Below are positions 41,624 to 49,855 of a stretch of DNA of 59,160 bases, piece after piece (the stretch's first letter is position 1; the number at the start of each line of letters is the position of its first letter). The position numbers and the translations under genes are program-made. The stretch comes from Streptomyces populi. Its GTDB lineage: Bacteria > Actinomycetota > Actinomycetes > Streptomycetales > Streptomycetaceae. The notes under the pieces are model-generated. The model had not been told where the DNA came from, searched no databases, and worked only from the letters and a program-made list of their open reading frames with translations. The stretch spans positions 1 to 59,160 of the forward strand of contig NZ_KZ626890.1 in the NCBI RefSeq assembly GCF_002911015.1, read 5' to 3'.

Positions 41624-42652
41624 ATGAGGCGGTCAAAGGCGCAGGCCGATGCGGATCCGGATTCCCCGGGCGACTCCCGAAGGGCGCCGATCAGGTCCGC
41701 CATCGAGAAGTACGCGGAAAACCCGAGTGCCTTTCTGGCCCTGAACAGCGGAAACGAGGTCTTCCTCGTGCCCGGGGAGGACGGGGTCATCGTCTACCGC
41801 AGAGCCGGGCGGTACCTCGTCCAATTCGGGGGAGTGTTCGCCCCGAAGGAACAACAGGCGGCGCTGCTGCGGGAGTTCAAAAAGTTCGCGAAGAAAGAGA
41901 AGCGTCTCATCTCCGCGATACAGCTTCAGGCGGCGGACACCGAGCTGTACGACTCCGAGGGATTCGTGGTCAACCAGGTCGGGGCGTCATACTCCGTCAA
42001 GCTGTCGGACTTCTCTCTTCGTGGTTCGAAGTTCGTCAAGCTGCGCAACAAGATATCGCGAGCCAAGCGCAGCGGACTGGAGATACGCGAGGCGGAGTTC
42101 AGCCGGTACGCCGAGGCCGTCGGCCACATCGACAGGACCTGGCTGAACTCGAAGGGCCGGCACGTCAAGGAGATCGCGTTCCTGGTGGGGCAGCTCGGGG
42201 GGCCGGCACAGGAACATCGCAGGCTCTTCGTCGGCCTCCTGGACGACGTGCCCGTCGCCTACATCTCCTACTCGCCCTCCTACGGCTCCAGCCCGGGCTG
42301 GCTCCATGATCTGAGCCGGCGGGGTCCGGACACCCCGCCCGGCGTGATGGAAGCCTTGAACTCCACGGCCATGGATATCTTCCGGGCGGAGGGCGCGGAA
42401 TGGCTGCATTTCGGCTTCACTCCGTTCACGGGTCTGCTCCCCGAGCACGAGCTGCCCGGTCACAGTCCACTCACGGCGAAATTCATGAGACTGCTCGCCG
42501 AGCGAGGTGAGTCCGTCTATCCTTCCCGAAGCCAGCTCGCCTACAAGGAGAAGTGGGCGCCCGACCTGATACTTCCGGAGTATCTCGCCTTCGAAGGAAG
42601 GGTGCGCCCCGGAGCCATCTGGCAGATCCTCAGGGTGACGAACTCCATTTGA
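41624..42652 (+). CDS. Aminoacyl-tRNA-dependent transferase, DUF2156/LPG-synthase type (VlmA-like)
   Basis: A 342-residue protein matching the C-terminal domain of phosphatidylglycerol lysyltransferase (DUF2156), a double GNAT-like fold that moves an aminoacyl group from tRNA to a hydroxyl. It has no membrane domain, unlike MprF. Recognisable segments: NEVFLVPGEDGVIVYRRAGR, KLRNKISRAKRSGLEIRE, PVAYISYSPSYGSSPG and EWLHFGFTPFTGL. In valanimycin biosynthesis the DUF2156 protein VlmA transfers seryl from seryl-tRNA to isobutylhydroxylamine. Together with an N-hydroxylase and flavin reductase this is the key evidence for an azoxy pathway. No extra seryl-tRNA synthetase gene (VlmL) is in the window. 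Confidence 0.83.
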   Translation: MRRSKAQADADPDSPGDSRRAPIRSAIEKYAENPSAFLALNSGNEVFLVPGEDGVIVYRRAGRYLVQFGGVFAPKEQQAALLREFKKFAKKEKRLISAIQLQAADTELYDSEGFVVNQVGASYSVKLSDFSLRGSKFVKLRNKISRAKRSGLEIREAEFSRYAEAVGHIDRTWLNSKGRHVKEIAFLVGQLGGPAQEHRRLFVGLLDDVPVAYISYSPSYGSSPGWLHDLSRRGPDTPPGVMEALNSTAMDIFRAEGAEWLHFGFTPFTGLLPEHELPGHSPLTAKFMRLLAERGESVYPSRSQLAYKEKWAPDLILPEYLAFEGRVRPGAIWQILRVTNSI

Positions 42653-42670
42653 CGGCGGGACCGGTTCGGT

Positions 42671-43486
42671 TCATCGGCCCGCCCGCGAATGGTTCAGGAT
42701 CCGCTGGAACCTCGTCTGCAGCCTTTCGCTCGGTTCGAGGCCCAGGTCGTGTGCCAGGCGATGGCGTGTGCGCTGATAGGCGTCGAGCGCCTCCGCCTGC
42801 CGGCCCGAATGGTACAGCGCGGTCATGAATTGCTCGCAGAATCGTTCCCGCAGGGGGTATTGCATGTAGAGCTGTTCGATCTCCGGGACCGTTCCCTGGT
42901 ATTCCCCCAGCGCGAGCCGCGCGTCGATGAGCCTTTCGTGGGCGATCAGACGAGTCTCCTCGAGTCCCGCGTAGGCCGTCCGGCAGATCATGCCGGGCCC
43001 CGCGTCCAGGAGGGCCGGGCCCCGCCACAGCGCGAGTGCCTGGTCGAGCCGGTCGGCCACCTGCTGCGGCACATGACTGATCCGTTCCGTCGAGGCCACG
43101 GACTGCTCGAACCGGAGCGCGTCGACGTCACGGGCGCCGATGCGCAGTATGTATCCGGAGGAGCTGGTCTCGATGATCTCCCGCACCTGCGGCTTGCCGG
43201 AGCCTTCCGCGAGGATCCGGCGCAGTCGGGCGATATGACTCTGAAGGGAATTGGCGGCGTTCTTCGGTGGACGCTCTCCCCATAATTCGTCTATGAGATC
43301 GTTCGAGGAGACCGATACCCCGGGCGACAGGGCGAGCGTCGCGATGATGGCGCGAAGTTTTTCCCCGGCCAGTACGACAGAAATGCCGTCCTCTATTATC
43401 TCCATCGCGCCCAAGAGGTTCACCTGCATCTGCATTCCCTCGATGTCCGATTTTGGATACGCCTGTTCGAGACGCTCGAGGTGCAT
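42671..43486 (-). CDS. SARP-family pathway-specific activator
   Basis: A 271-residue Streptomyces antibiotic regulatory protein. Residues about 20-110 form the OmpR-like winged helix (VNLLGAMEIIEDGISVVLAG, SNDLIDELWGERPPKNAANS, LQSHIARLRRIL) and about 115-265 the BTAD domain (DARLALGEYQGTVPEIEQLY, EQFMTALYHSGRQAEALDAY). The conserved part starts at MQMQVNLLG, so the true start could be 17-19 codons later. It converges with the VlmA-like gene and probably activates through the 11-bp-spaced boxes at 41509-41548 and perhaps 20831-20859. Confidence 0.92.
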   Translation of the reverse strand: MHLERLEQAYPKSDIEGMQMQVNLLGAMEIIEDGISVVLAGEKLRAIIATLALSPGVSVSSNDLIDELWGERPPKNAANSLQSHIARLRRILAEGSGKPQVREIIETSSSGYILRIGARDVDALRFEQSVASTERISHVPQQVADRLDQALALWRGPALLDAGPGMICRTAYAGLEETRLIAHERLIDARLALGEYQGTVPEIEQLYMQYPLRERFCEQFMTALYHSGRQAEALDAYQRTRHRLAHDLGLEPSERLQTRFQRILNHSRAGR

Positions 43487-43660
43487 GGAACGATCTTATG
43501 GGCCGTACTTGATCTCCGTCCTCCGACGTGGGGAGGAGGTGGCGTGGCGATGCCTTTTCCACCGGGTCGCCAGCGCTTTCGAGTCTTCATTCTCTGCCCC
43601 CGTTTCGCATAGCTGCCGCTGAGCTTAGGGGCGGCGTGACGGGGCGGTCAATAATCCTTT

Positions 43661-43684
43661 CGACGTCGCAGGATCGACGTCGCA
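43661..43684. promoter_or_regulatory. Direct repeat in the SARP/XRE divergent region
   Basis: CGACGTCGCA occurs twice, at 43661-43670 and 43675-43684, 14 bp apart; each copy contains the palindrome CGACGTCG. They lie 25-48 bp before the XRE gene start and in the shared promoter region with the SARP gene (start 43486), an apt place for XRE autoregulation and SARP control. Confidence 0.5.
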
Positions 43685-43708
43685 ATAGATTGCACCGGAG
43701 GTCTGGAA

Positions 43709-44143
43709 ATGGCCAACCGCGACACCGGATGGACCTGGTACTCCACCCGGCTCCCGGACGGGCAGGACGATGGAGCGGTGATGCCCGCGATCGCCCGCCG
43801 ACTGCGCCATATCCGGCAGAATCACCCGGAAGGTCCGTTCACCTTGTCGGAGCTGGCCGAGCGCACGGGTGTCTCGAAACGCACCCTGACGGCCGCGGAG
43901 TCGGCGGAGGGCGCGAATCTGACCATCGAGACGCTGGTGACGGTCACGCGCGGCCTGGGGATCACGCGGTGGGCCTATCTCATCGATGAGCAGGTGTTTC
44001 GGCAGGTGAATGCCGAGCTGCGAACGTGGGGGGACGCGGTGAGGCGGGAGCGTGACGCGGAGGCTCTCGGGAGTCTGGCCGTCCTCCTGAGCGGAATCCT
44101 CACCTCGACCGCGACCGCCCGACCTGGTTTGCGCCGCGCGTAG
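43709..44143 (+). CDS. XRE-family transcriptional regulator
   Basis: A 144-residue protein with one Cro/CI-type helix-turn-helix at residues about 30-85 (FTLSELAERTGVSKRTLTAA, then NLTIETLVTVTRGLGI). No sensor domain. It is divergent from the SARP gene, with a pair of 14-bp-spaced direct repeats before its start, so it may modulate SARP expression. The cluster may therefore extend to here. Confidence 0.78.
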   Translation: MANRDTGWTWYSTRLPDGQDDGAVMPAIARRLRHIRQNHPEGPFTLSELAERTGVSKRTLTAAESAEGANLTIETLVTVTRGLGITRWAYLIDEQVFRQVNAELRTWGDAVRRERDAEALGSLAVLLSGILTSTATARPGLRRA

Positions 44144-44695
44144 ATGTAACCCGCGCGTCCCTGTTCCGGCACGGCCGGCCACATGGGCGTAATGCCTGGG
44201 TTGCGTCGGCAGGTTGGCCGGATCGCGCCGCGGGCACCCCTGGTGCAAGGCGGCATCCGGCCGGTTGTCCGAGTGGCCGGACGCGCACGGTGCCGCGCGC
44301 CGGCGCCGCCGTCCCGGTCGGGCGGTCGCTCGCGACGGCTCGCCCCGGCTCGCCCGCCGGACGCCGGGGCCGTGAAGGGGGCGACGGGACGCGGAGCGGG
44401 CCCCGGTGACCGGCTTCGACGCGGGCGCGGTGTGGTCGCGGGCCGGGCCGGGGGTACAGGTGTCCACCGGGCGCGCTCCCTTCCCGGACGGGTGATCGGG
44501 CAGGGCACCTCGCCCCTTTATTGCGAATATGTTGCAGCAACAATGATGGCGCAGCAATATGGTCCGTGGCGGGGCCGGCCCGTCGGTCTCCGGAGTCCGG
44601 GCGCCCCTCCGTCCGGCGCGCCCTCCCCGGAGAGTGATCGTCTTCTCGCCCGGCGCCGCCGGTCCCGGCCGGCCCCGCTCCGGCGTGCGACGGCC
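44144..44695. other. Gene-free gap between converging regulators
   Basis: No supportable gene in 552 bp. At 44515-44565 there is a short AT-rich island, unusual for this DNA, with the perfect 6-1-6 palindrome TGTTGCAGCAACA at 44530-44542 flanked by ATTGC/GCAAT. It could be an operator or a relic of inserted DNA. Confidence 0.5.
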
Positions 44696-45319
44696 TCACG
44701 CGCCGAGGGTCGCGCACACGGTCCGCGCTATGTGGGACGGGGTCGCCCCCGGATCGTGGGAGGGCAGCAGCATGTGGCTGAGGGTGAGGCGTACGGTCAG
44801 ATCGGCTGCCGCGGCGCGGCGGTCCTCGGTGACCTGCGGGACCGTTTCGCCGAACCACGCGCAGAGCAGCCGCCGGGTGCTGGAGAAGACGGGTTCGGGT
44901 CTGCTGGTCAGGAAGGGCAGCAGGGCATCCGTGCCCCCGCGCGTGGCGGTCAGTACGGCGCCGACGAACGGGTTGACGGCCGCCTGCTCCAGGGAGTGGG
45001 CCACGGCCGCCTCCAGCGCGGGGGCGAGACGGCCGCGGTGGGTGTCCAGCACCGCGGCGAGGCCGATGAGGAACTTGTCCGTCTCGTGCTCCACCAGGGC
45101 GCGGCCGATGCCCGCCCGGTCGCCGAATTCCTTGTAGATCGAGGGGCGTGACACGCCGGCGCGCAGGGCGAGGTCGGCCACCCGGACGCGGTCCCAGCCG
45201 TCCTCGGCGGCCAGTGACCTGGCCTCGGCGATGACCCGCTCGCGCATCTCCTTGCGCCAGGCCACGCGGGGAGGATCCGGCCGGGCGTGCGGCGCCGCGG
45301 AGGCGTTGCCGTCAGTCAT
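44696..45319 (-). CDS. TetR-family transcriptional regulator
   Basis: A 207-residue repressor. Residues about 22-70 form the TetR DNA-binding domain (EMRERVIAEARSLAAEDGWD, VRVADLALRAGVSRPSIYKE, FGDRAGIGRALVEHET). The C-terminal helical domain should bind a ligand. No divergent partner gene with a clear function lies upstream. An inverted repeat overlaps its own start codon, suggesting autoregulation. Confidence 0.86.
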   Translation of the reverse strand: MTDGNASAAPHARPDPPRVAWRKEMRERVIAEARSLAAEDGWDRVRVADLALRAGVSRPSIYKEFGDRAGIGRALVEHETDKFLIGLAAVLDTHRGRLAPALEAAVAHSLEQAAVNPFVGAVLTATRGGTDALLPFLTSRPEPVFSSTRRLLCAWFGETVPQVTEDRRAAAADLTVRLTLSHMLLPSHDPGATPSHIARTVCATLGA

Positions 45320-45337
45320 GGCCGCAGTGTGCCATGA
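45316..45337. promoter_or_regulatory. Inverted repeat over the TetR start codon
   Basis: TCATGGC at 45316-45322 and GCCATGA at 45331-45337 form a perfect 7-bp inverted repeat with an 8-base spacer, and cover the TetR gene start. Suitable as a TetR autoregulatory operator. Inference from position and symmetry. Confidence 0.4.
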
Positions 45338-45925
45338 CGGGCACGTGGTTCACGCCGCGTCGTGAGGGCCGTCCACCCGGGGCCGCGGCGCCGCTCGCGC
45401 CGGTGACCGCGCCACCCCGCTCCTGCGCGGGGGCGGCGCCGACCGTCTTCGCTCCGCGCGCTTCCGCCGGTCCCGCCCGGGAGTCGGCGGAAGCGCGCTC
45501 GGTGACGAGAGTGCCACCGTCCGCGCGCTCCGACAAAGGGGGCCCGGTGTAAACGTTCTGAGCGAGCGTCAAGTGATGAGACGTCAGGCGGTCGCGTCCC
45601 GTGCGACTGATGTGCTGCTCCGGTGTGCCGGTGTGCCTGCGGGTTGACGACGATCGCGGGCACCTCGGGCGAGAGCTGCTCCCGCGTGCCCGCGTGCCCG
45701 CGTGCGTCCGGCGCCGCTCGGCGTCGCGCGGGGGCGTCCGGCGGAGCTGCCGGCCCGGGCGTGCGAGGTGCGATCGCCTTGTGGAGGCTGGCCGAGGAAC
45801 GGTCCGAGCAGTACCGGCGGGCGGCGGAGCTGCTTGTCGGGTGATCCGGGACCGGGTGAGCTTCGATCCGGTGTGGGCCGCGGCCCGGCGGCGTGGTGGC
45901 GGAGTCCGCCTGACATCCTGGCCGC
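45338..45925. other. Gene-poor stretch
   Basis: About 590 bp without a convincing gene. A frame ending near 45844 gives a protein-like helical tail (ALWRLAEERSEQYRRAAELL) but no credible N-terminus, so a gene remnant is possible. Part of the stretch is formed of short GC-rich repeats of CCCGCGTG type near 45690. Confidence 0.4.
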
Positions 45926-47398
45926 ATGGACACCGATGCCGTGACTCCCGTCCACCTCGACAAGGTGATGGACGGGCTGGCGGTGAATCCCGCCCTGCCG
46001 GCCCCCCTGGTCCGGCGGCTGTTCGGACGGCGGCGGGGCATGGGCAAGGTGGCGGGGCGTCCCGACCTCACCGAGGACATGATCGCCGAGATCGTCGCGA
46101 CCGACGACCACTGGCTCCTGCACGGCCTGGCGCTCAACGACCGGTTGCCGGACCGGTTCCGCGTCAGCCTGGCCTCCCATCGGGACGAGGCGGTGCGGTC
46201 CGCGCTCGTCATGCGCGCCGCGACCGCGCCTAGGGAGATGCTGGAGCGGCTCGTCGACGATCCCGAGCCACAGGTCCGCGAGCGCCTGGCCCAGGGCCGT
46301 CACACGCCGCCCGACCTCCGGGCCCGTCTCGCCGCCGACCCCGACCCCGCGATCCGCGCCACGCTGGCGAAGCACTGGACACAGGCGCCGGAAGCGGTCC
46401 GCCGGACCCTGCTGACCGACTCCGAGGCCGAGGTCCGCGCCGCGGCCTGTTCGACCTACTTCGCGCACGGGCCGCATCCGACACCGCCCCCGGACCTGCT
46501 GCCGGCCCTGTTGGCGGACCCCGTGACCCGGGCGGGCGCGGTGATCCACGCCGTTCTCGACGCGGACACCCTCCAGCAGCTCGTCGGTGACCCGGACGGC
46601 GAGGTGCGCGCCGAGCTCGCCCGGCATCCCGACCTGCCGCCGTCGGTCCGCGACGTCCTCGCCGTCGATCCGGCCCTGAACGTCCGGGTGAAGGTCTTCG
46701 CCCGCCCCGACACGCCGGAGCACGTACGGGCGGAGATCCACGCCTCGGTCCACGAACTCTCACGCTCGACGGCCGACCCGAGCCTCGACGCCGACGACGA
46801 GACAGTCCTGCAGTGGTATCGGAACACTGCCGCACCGACGGAGTTGCGGATCCTGCGCCTGCCGTGGGTCACGGCCGATCCGCTGCCCCACGTCGACTCG
46901 CCCTACGTCGGCTTCCGGGTCTCGGCGGCCGCCGCCAGGACCCTTCCCGCCGACGCCGTGGCCCGTCTGCTCGACGACGAGGAGGAGATCGTCCGCCTCA
47001 CCATGGCGCACACCGCTCCGCACCTGGTCGATCCCGCGACCGCCGAGGACATCGAACGCCGCTACCGCCGACGGGACAAGTTCACGTTCTGGTGGGACCG
47101 GGAGGAGGTCCTGACCTTCTCCCCGGAAACCCTGCGCCGCTTCGCCACGGACCCCGAGCCCCGGCTCCGCTCCTTCGCGCCCCGCGATCCGGATCTGCCG
47201 CCGGAACTCGCCGAGAAGCTGGCCTCCGACCCCGAAGCCCGCGTCCGCCTCGCGGTCGCGCCCCACCGCAACCTCCCGCTCCCGTCCCTGCTCCGCCTTC
47301 TCGCCGACTCCTCGGAGCACGTCGCGGAAGCCGCCGGTGCCTTGCCGTTCCTTCCCGTCGAGCACATGGAGCGACTGCTGACCCGGGCGGGCCTGTAG
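45926..47398 (+). CDS. LRV/HEAT-like repeat protein
   Basis: A 490-residue soluble protein built of repeated helical units around PEPQVRERLAQ, DPDPAIRATLAKH, DSEAEVRAAACS, DPDGEVRAELARHPDLPPSV and DPEPRLRSFAPRDPDLPPEL. The D-x-x-x-x-V/L-R-x-x-x-A pattern matches leucine-rich-repeat-variant/HEAT arrays, which act as binding scaffolds. No enzymatic motif. Such proteins are common and uncharacterised in streptomycetes. It stands alone between the gene-poor stretch and the converging kinase gene. Confidence 0.8.
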   Translation: MDTDAVTPVHLDKVMDGLAVNPALPAPLVRRLFGRRRGMGKVAGRPDLTEDMIAEIVATDDHWLLHGLALNDRLPDRFRVSLASHRDEAVRSALVMRAATAPREMLERLVDDPEPQVRERLAQGRHTPPDLRARLAADPDPAIRATLAKHWTQAPEAVRRTLLTDSEAEVRAAACSTYFAHGPHPTPPPDLLPALLADPVTRAGAVIHAVLDADTLQQLVGDPDGEVRAELARHPDLPPSVRDVLAVDPALNVRVKVFARPDTPEHVRAEIHASVHELSRSTADPSLDADDETVLQWYRNTAAPTELRILRLPWVTADPLPHVDSPYVGFRVSAAAARTLPADAVARLLDDEEEIVRLTMAHTAPHLVDPATAEDIERRYRRRDKFTFWWDREEVLTFSPETLRRFATDPEPRLRSFAPRDPDLPPELAEKLASDPEARVRLAVAPHRNLPLPSLLRLLADSSEHVAEAAGALPFLPVEHMERLLTRAGL

Positions 47399-47490
47399 CC
47401 GTCACGCCGCGACCACCCGCTCCGGCCCCGTATCCGCCGTACGGGCGGATGCGGCCGAGGCACCCAGGGGCGTCGGCGCACCATCGGGAG

Positions 47491-49188
47491 CTACCGGCCG
47501 TCGTCACCGTCCAGCAGCCGGCGCAGCTTCAGCGAGACGCAGGGGTCGGGCAGGACGAATCCGCCCGGTGCCTGCGAGGAGTACGACAGCTTCCGCAGCG
47601 CGGTCGACGGGAACGGCCAGCGCGTCTCGACGGACCAGCGCGCACCGCTCAGGTCGGCGCCGGCGAGGTCGGCGTCCCGCAGGTCGGCGCCCGAGAGGTC
47701 GGCACCCCTCAGCCGGGCCTCGCGGAGTGAAGCGCCGTACAGGACCGCGCCGCGCAGGTCGGCACCGGAGAGATCGGCGTCGGACAGCACCGCGGACAGG
47801 AGGTTGGCGCCCGTCAGGTGCGCGCCCACCAGGTTCGCCTCGGTGAGGTGGGTCGTGTAGAGCTGGGCGTCCGTCAGGTCCGCGCCCGTCAGGTCCGCCG
47901 AACCGAGGTAGGTGCCCGCGAGGTCCGCGCCGACGAGGTGCGCCTCGCGCAGATCGGCGAACGGCATGAGGGCGAAGGAGAGTTGAGTGCCCGTCAGTCG
48001 GACTCCGGCCAGCCTTCCCCGGATGAGGACGGCGCTGTCGAGGTTCAGGCCGGAGAGGTCCGTGTGAGCCAGCAGGGCCGCCGGGAGGTAGACCAGTTCC
48101 TCGACGAGGTGGCGCAGTTCCTTGACGGCGGGCGTACGCGGGTCCCGGCACGCCTCCAGGTGGCCGCGCTGCCAGTCGGCCAGTTCGCGGACGCGGTCGA
48201 GGCCGGACATGGACACCGGCATGATCCGGGTCCGGGGCGCCGGGCCGCCCTGTGCGGGGGACGGTGCCACGACGTCCAGGAGGACGGTCGGGGCGTACGA
48301 GGAAGGGGCACCGGACGTGTCTCCACCGGTACCGCCGGGCCGCCCGGGTGCGACGGACCCGGGCGGCCCGTACGTCCCGCTCCAGGCGTCCATCGCGGCC
48401 TCGACCATGGTGCGCGCCGCCCCGGCGTCGGCGGGCCGGTCCGCCCGGTCCGGGGCGAGGAGCGCGAGGACCAGTCCGTCGACCTCGGCGGGCAGGGGCT
48501 CGCGCGAGTGGAGGGAGGGCGGGGGCGGCAGCTTCCTCTCGTAGAGGCCACCGCACTCGGGGCGGGCTCCGGTCAGCAGCTCGTACAGCACGCAGCCCAG
48601 GGCGTACAGATCGGCCCTGCCGTCGACCGTCCCGGGCGTGCCGAGCTGTTCGGGGGCCATGTAGGCGGGCGTTCCGATCGCCTGCCCCGCAAGGGTGAGC
48701 GGGCCGGCCGGGTCCGGCTCCCGGACGAACCGGGCGATGCCGAAGTCCAGGAGCTTGACGGCCCCCGTGGGGGTGACCATCACGTTGCCGGGCTTGATGT
48801 CGCGGTGCAGCAGCCCGGCCGCGTGCGTGACCTCCAGGGCCCGGCAGATCTGTCCGGCCCAGTCCAGGATCAAGGGCACCGACGCGCCGGCGGCGGCCCG
48901 GTCCAGGGTGTGACCGGCGACCAGTTCCATGACCACGAACACCGTGCCGTCCGCGTCCTGCCCGTAGTCGAGCACGGCGACCACGCGCGGGTCCCATATC
49001 CGCCCGAGCGCTCTCGCCTCCGAGGCGAGCCGGTCCTGCGCGGCCGGCACGCCGTATTCGGGCGGCAGTACCTTCAGCGCCACCGTCCGGCCGATCCGTT
49101 CGTCCTCCGCGCGCCAGACGACCCCCATGCCGCCGCGCCCCAGTTCGTCCTTGAGCCGGTATCGCCCGGCGAGCAGCGCCTGTGTCAT
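47491..49188 (-). CDS. Ser/Thr protein kinase fused to pentapeptide repeats
   Basis: A 565-residue Hanks-type kinase from ATG 49188. Residues 10-260 form the kinase domain: LGRGGMGVVWRA (glycine loop), K39 in VALKVLPPEYG, LLHRDIKPGNV (catalytic loop), LLDFGIARFV (DFG) and GTPAYMAPEQ. A Gly/Pro-rich linker follows, then residues about 385-530 are pentapeptide repeats (ADLTGADLTDAQLYTTHLTE, SDADLSGADLRGAVLYGASL), a right-handed beta-helix that probably gives substrate or partner binding. No transmembrane PASTA region as in PknB. The six codons upstream (MFRGGA) are less likely part of the protein. Confidence 0.9.
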   Translation of the reverse strand: MTQALLAGRYRLKDELGRGGMGVVWRAEDERIGRTVALKVLPPEYGVPAAQDRLASEARALGRIWDPRVVAVLDYGQDADGTVFVVMELVAGHTLDRAAAGASVPLILDWAGQICRALEVTHAAGLLHRDIKPGNVMVTPTGAVKLLDFGIARFVREPDPAGPLTLAGQAIGTPAYMAPEQLGTPGTVDGRADLYALGCVLYELLTGARPECGGLYERKLPPPPSLHSREPLPAEVDGLVLALLAPDRADRPADAGAARTMVEAAMDAWSGTYGPPGSVAPGRPGGTGGDTSGAPSSYAPTVLLDVVAPSPAQGGPAPRTRIMPVSMSGLDRVRELADWQRGHLEACRDPRTPAVKELRHLVEELVYLPAALLAHTDLSGLNLDSAVLIRGRLAGVRLTGTQLSFALMPFADLREAHLVGADLAGTYLGSADLTGADLTDAQLYTTHLTEANLVGAHLTGANLLSAVLSDADLSGADLRGAVLYGASLREARLRGADLSGADLRDADLAGADLSGARWSVETRWPFPSTALRKLSYSSQAPGGFVLPDPCVSLKLRRLLDGDDGR

Positions 49189-49206
49189 GGCTCCCCCTCG
49201 AAACAA

Positions 49207-49248
49207 ATAGCGTCACATCGACGAGAATTCTCGTCGATGTGACGCTAT
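49207..49248 (-). terminator. Perfect 42-bp palindrome, probable terminator
   Basis: Bases 49207-49227 are perfectly complementary to 49228-49248 (centre GAATTC, arms ATAGCGTCACATCGACGAGA), followed on the minus strand by a T-rich run (ATTTGTTT). This fits a rho-independent terminator for the GNAT gene (stop at 49343). It ends only 18 bp before the kinase start codon, so it could also act as an operator or 5'-UTR structure of the kinase gene. Confidence 0.75.
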
Positions 49249-49342
49249 CGCGGTCGTGGTCGCCTGTACAGCCCGTTCGGCGGCGAGCGGCGAGCGGCGG
49301 GCTGCGGGCGGCGAGCGGTGGGTAGCGGGTGGCGCGTGGCGG

Positions 49343-49855
49343 TCAGCGCACCACCTCGTCGGCCAGGAGGTCCATCAGGAGGCCGTCGTGCCAACTGCCG
49401 TCCGGGCCGCGCTCGTAGCGCCGCATGATGCCGACCGGGCGGAAGCCGGCCTTGGTGTAGCAGCGGATCGCGGCGGCGTTGTCGGCCGCCGGGTCGATGA
49501 TCAGACGGTGATGGCCGTGGGCGTCGACGAGGTGCCGGGCCAGTGTCCGTACGGCGTCGGTGCCCAGGCCCCTGCCGTGCACCGCGGGATCGAGGAAGAG
49601 GTCGATGCCGGCGTGCCGGTAGTCCGGCTCCTCCTCGGCGTACCACTGGATCATGCCGATGATCCGCCGGTCGTGCTCCACCGTCAGGCATCGGGTCCCC
49701 TTGTCCCGCAGGTCGGCCTCGACGTCCGCCTCGAGATCGTCCCCGCCCCGCCATCGCGCGCGTACTTCCGGCGTGGCCCGGATGGCGGCCAGGGCGGGGA
49801 CGTCGTCGCGGACGGTGGGCCGGAGGGTGACGGAGTCGCCATGCAGCACGGTCAT
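49343..49855 (-). CDS. GNAT-family N-acetyltransferase (AAC(6')-like)
   Basis: A 170-residue acetyltransferase from MTVLHGDSVTLRPTVRDDVP. The acetyl-CoA motif A is HGRGLGTDAVRTLARHLVDA, motif B NAAAIRCYTKAGFRPVG, ending RYERGPDGSWHDGLLM, a pattern shared with aminoglycoside 6'-N-acetyltransferases and RimJ/RimL-type enzymes. Substrate cannot be decided from sequence. An upstream in-frame extension exists but the conserved domain starts at this ATG. A strong palindromic terminator follows its stop. Confidence 0.84.
   Translation of the reverse strand: MTVLHGDSVTLRPTVRDDVPALAAIRATPEVRARWRGGDDLEADVEADLRDKGTRCLTVEHDRRIIGMIQWYAEEEPDYRHAGIDLFLDPAVHGRGLGTDAVRTLARHLVDAHGHHRLIIDPAADNAAAIRCYTKAGFRPVGIMRRYERGPDGSWHDGLLMDLLADEVVR

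Noticed and set aside
41624..42652. Lysyl-phosphatidylglycerol synthase for membrane modification
   Set aside because: No membrane flippase domain, and the context (SARP operator, N-hydroxylase operon) points to the VlmA-like biosynthetic use. Not fully excluded.
43625..44557. 310-residue minus-strand frame over the XRE gene
   Set aside because: Arg/Pro-rich translation without domains; the plus-strand XRE gene explains the conserved sequence.
45312..45925. Several 60-200-residue frames upstream of the repeat-protein gene
   Set aside because: All are low-complexity and lack ribosome-binding sites; at most a gene remnant near 45750-45844.
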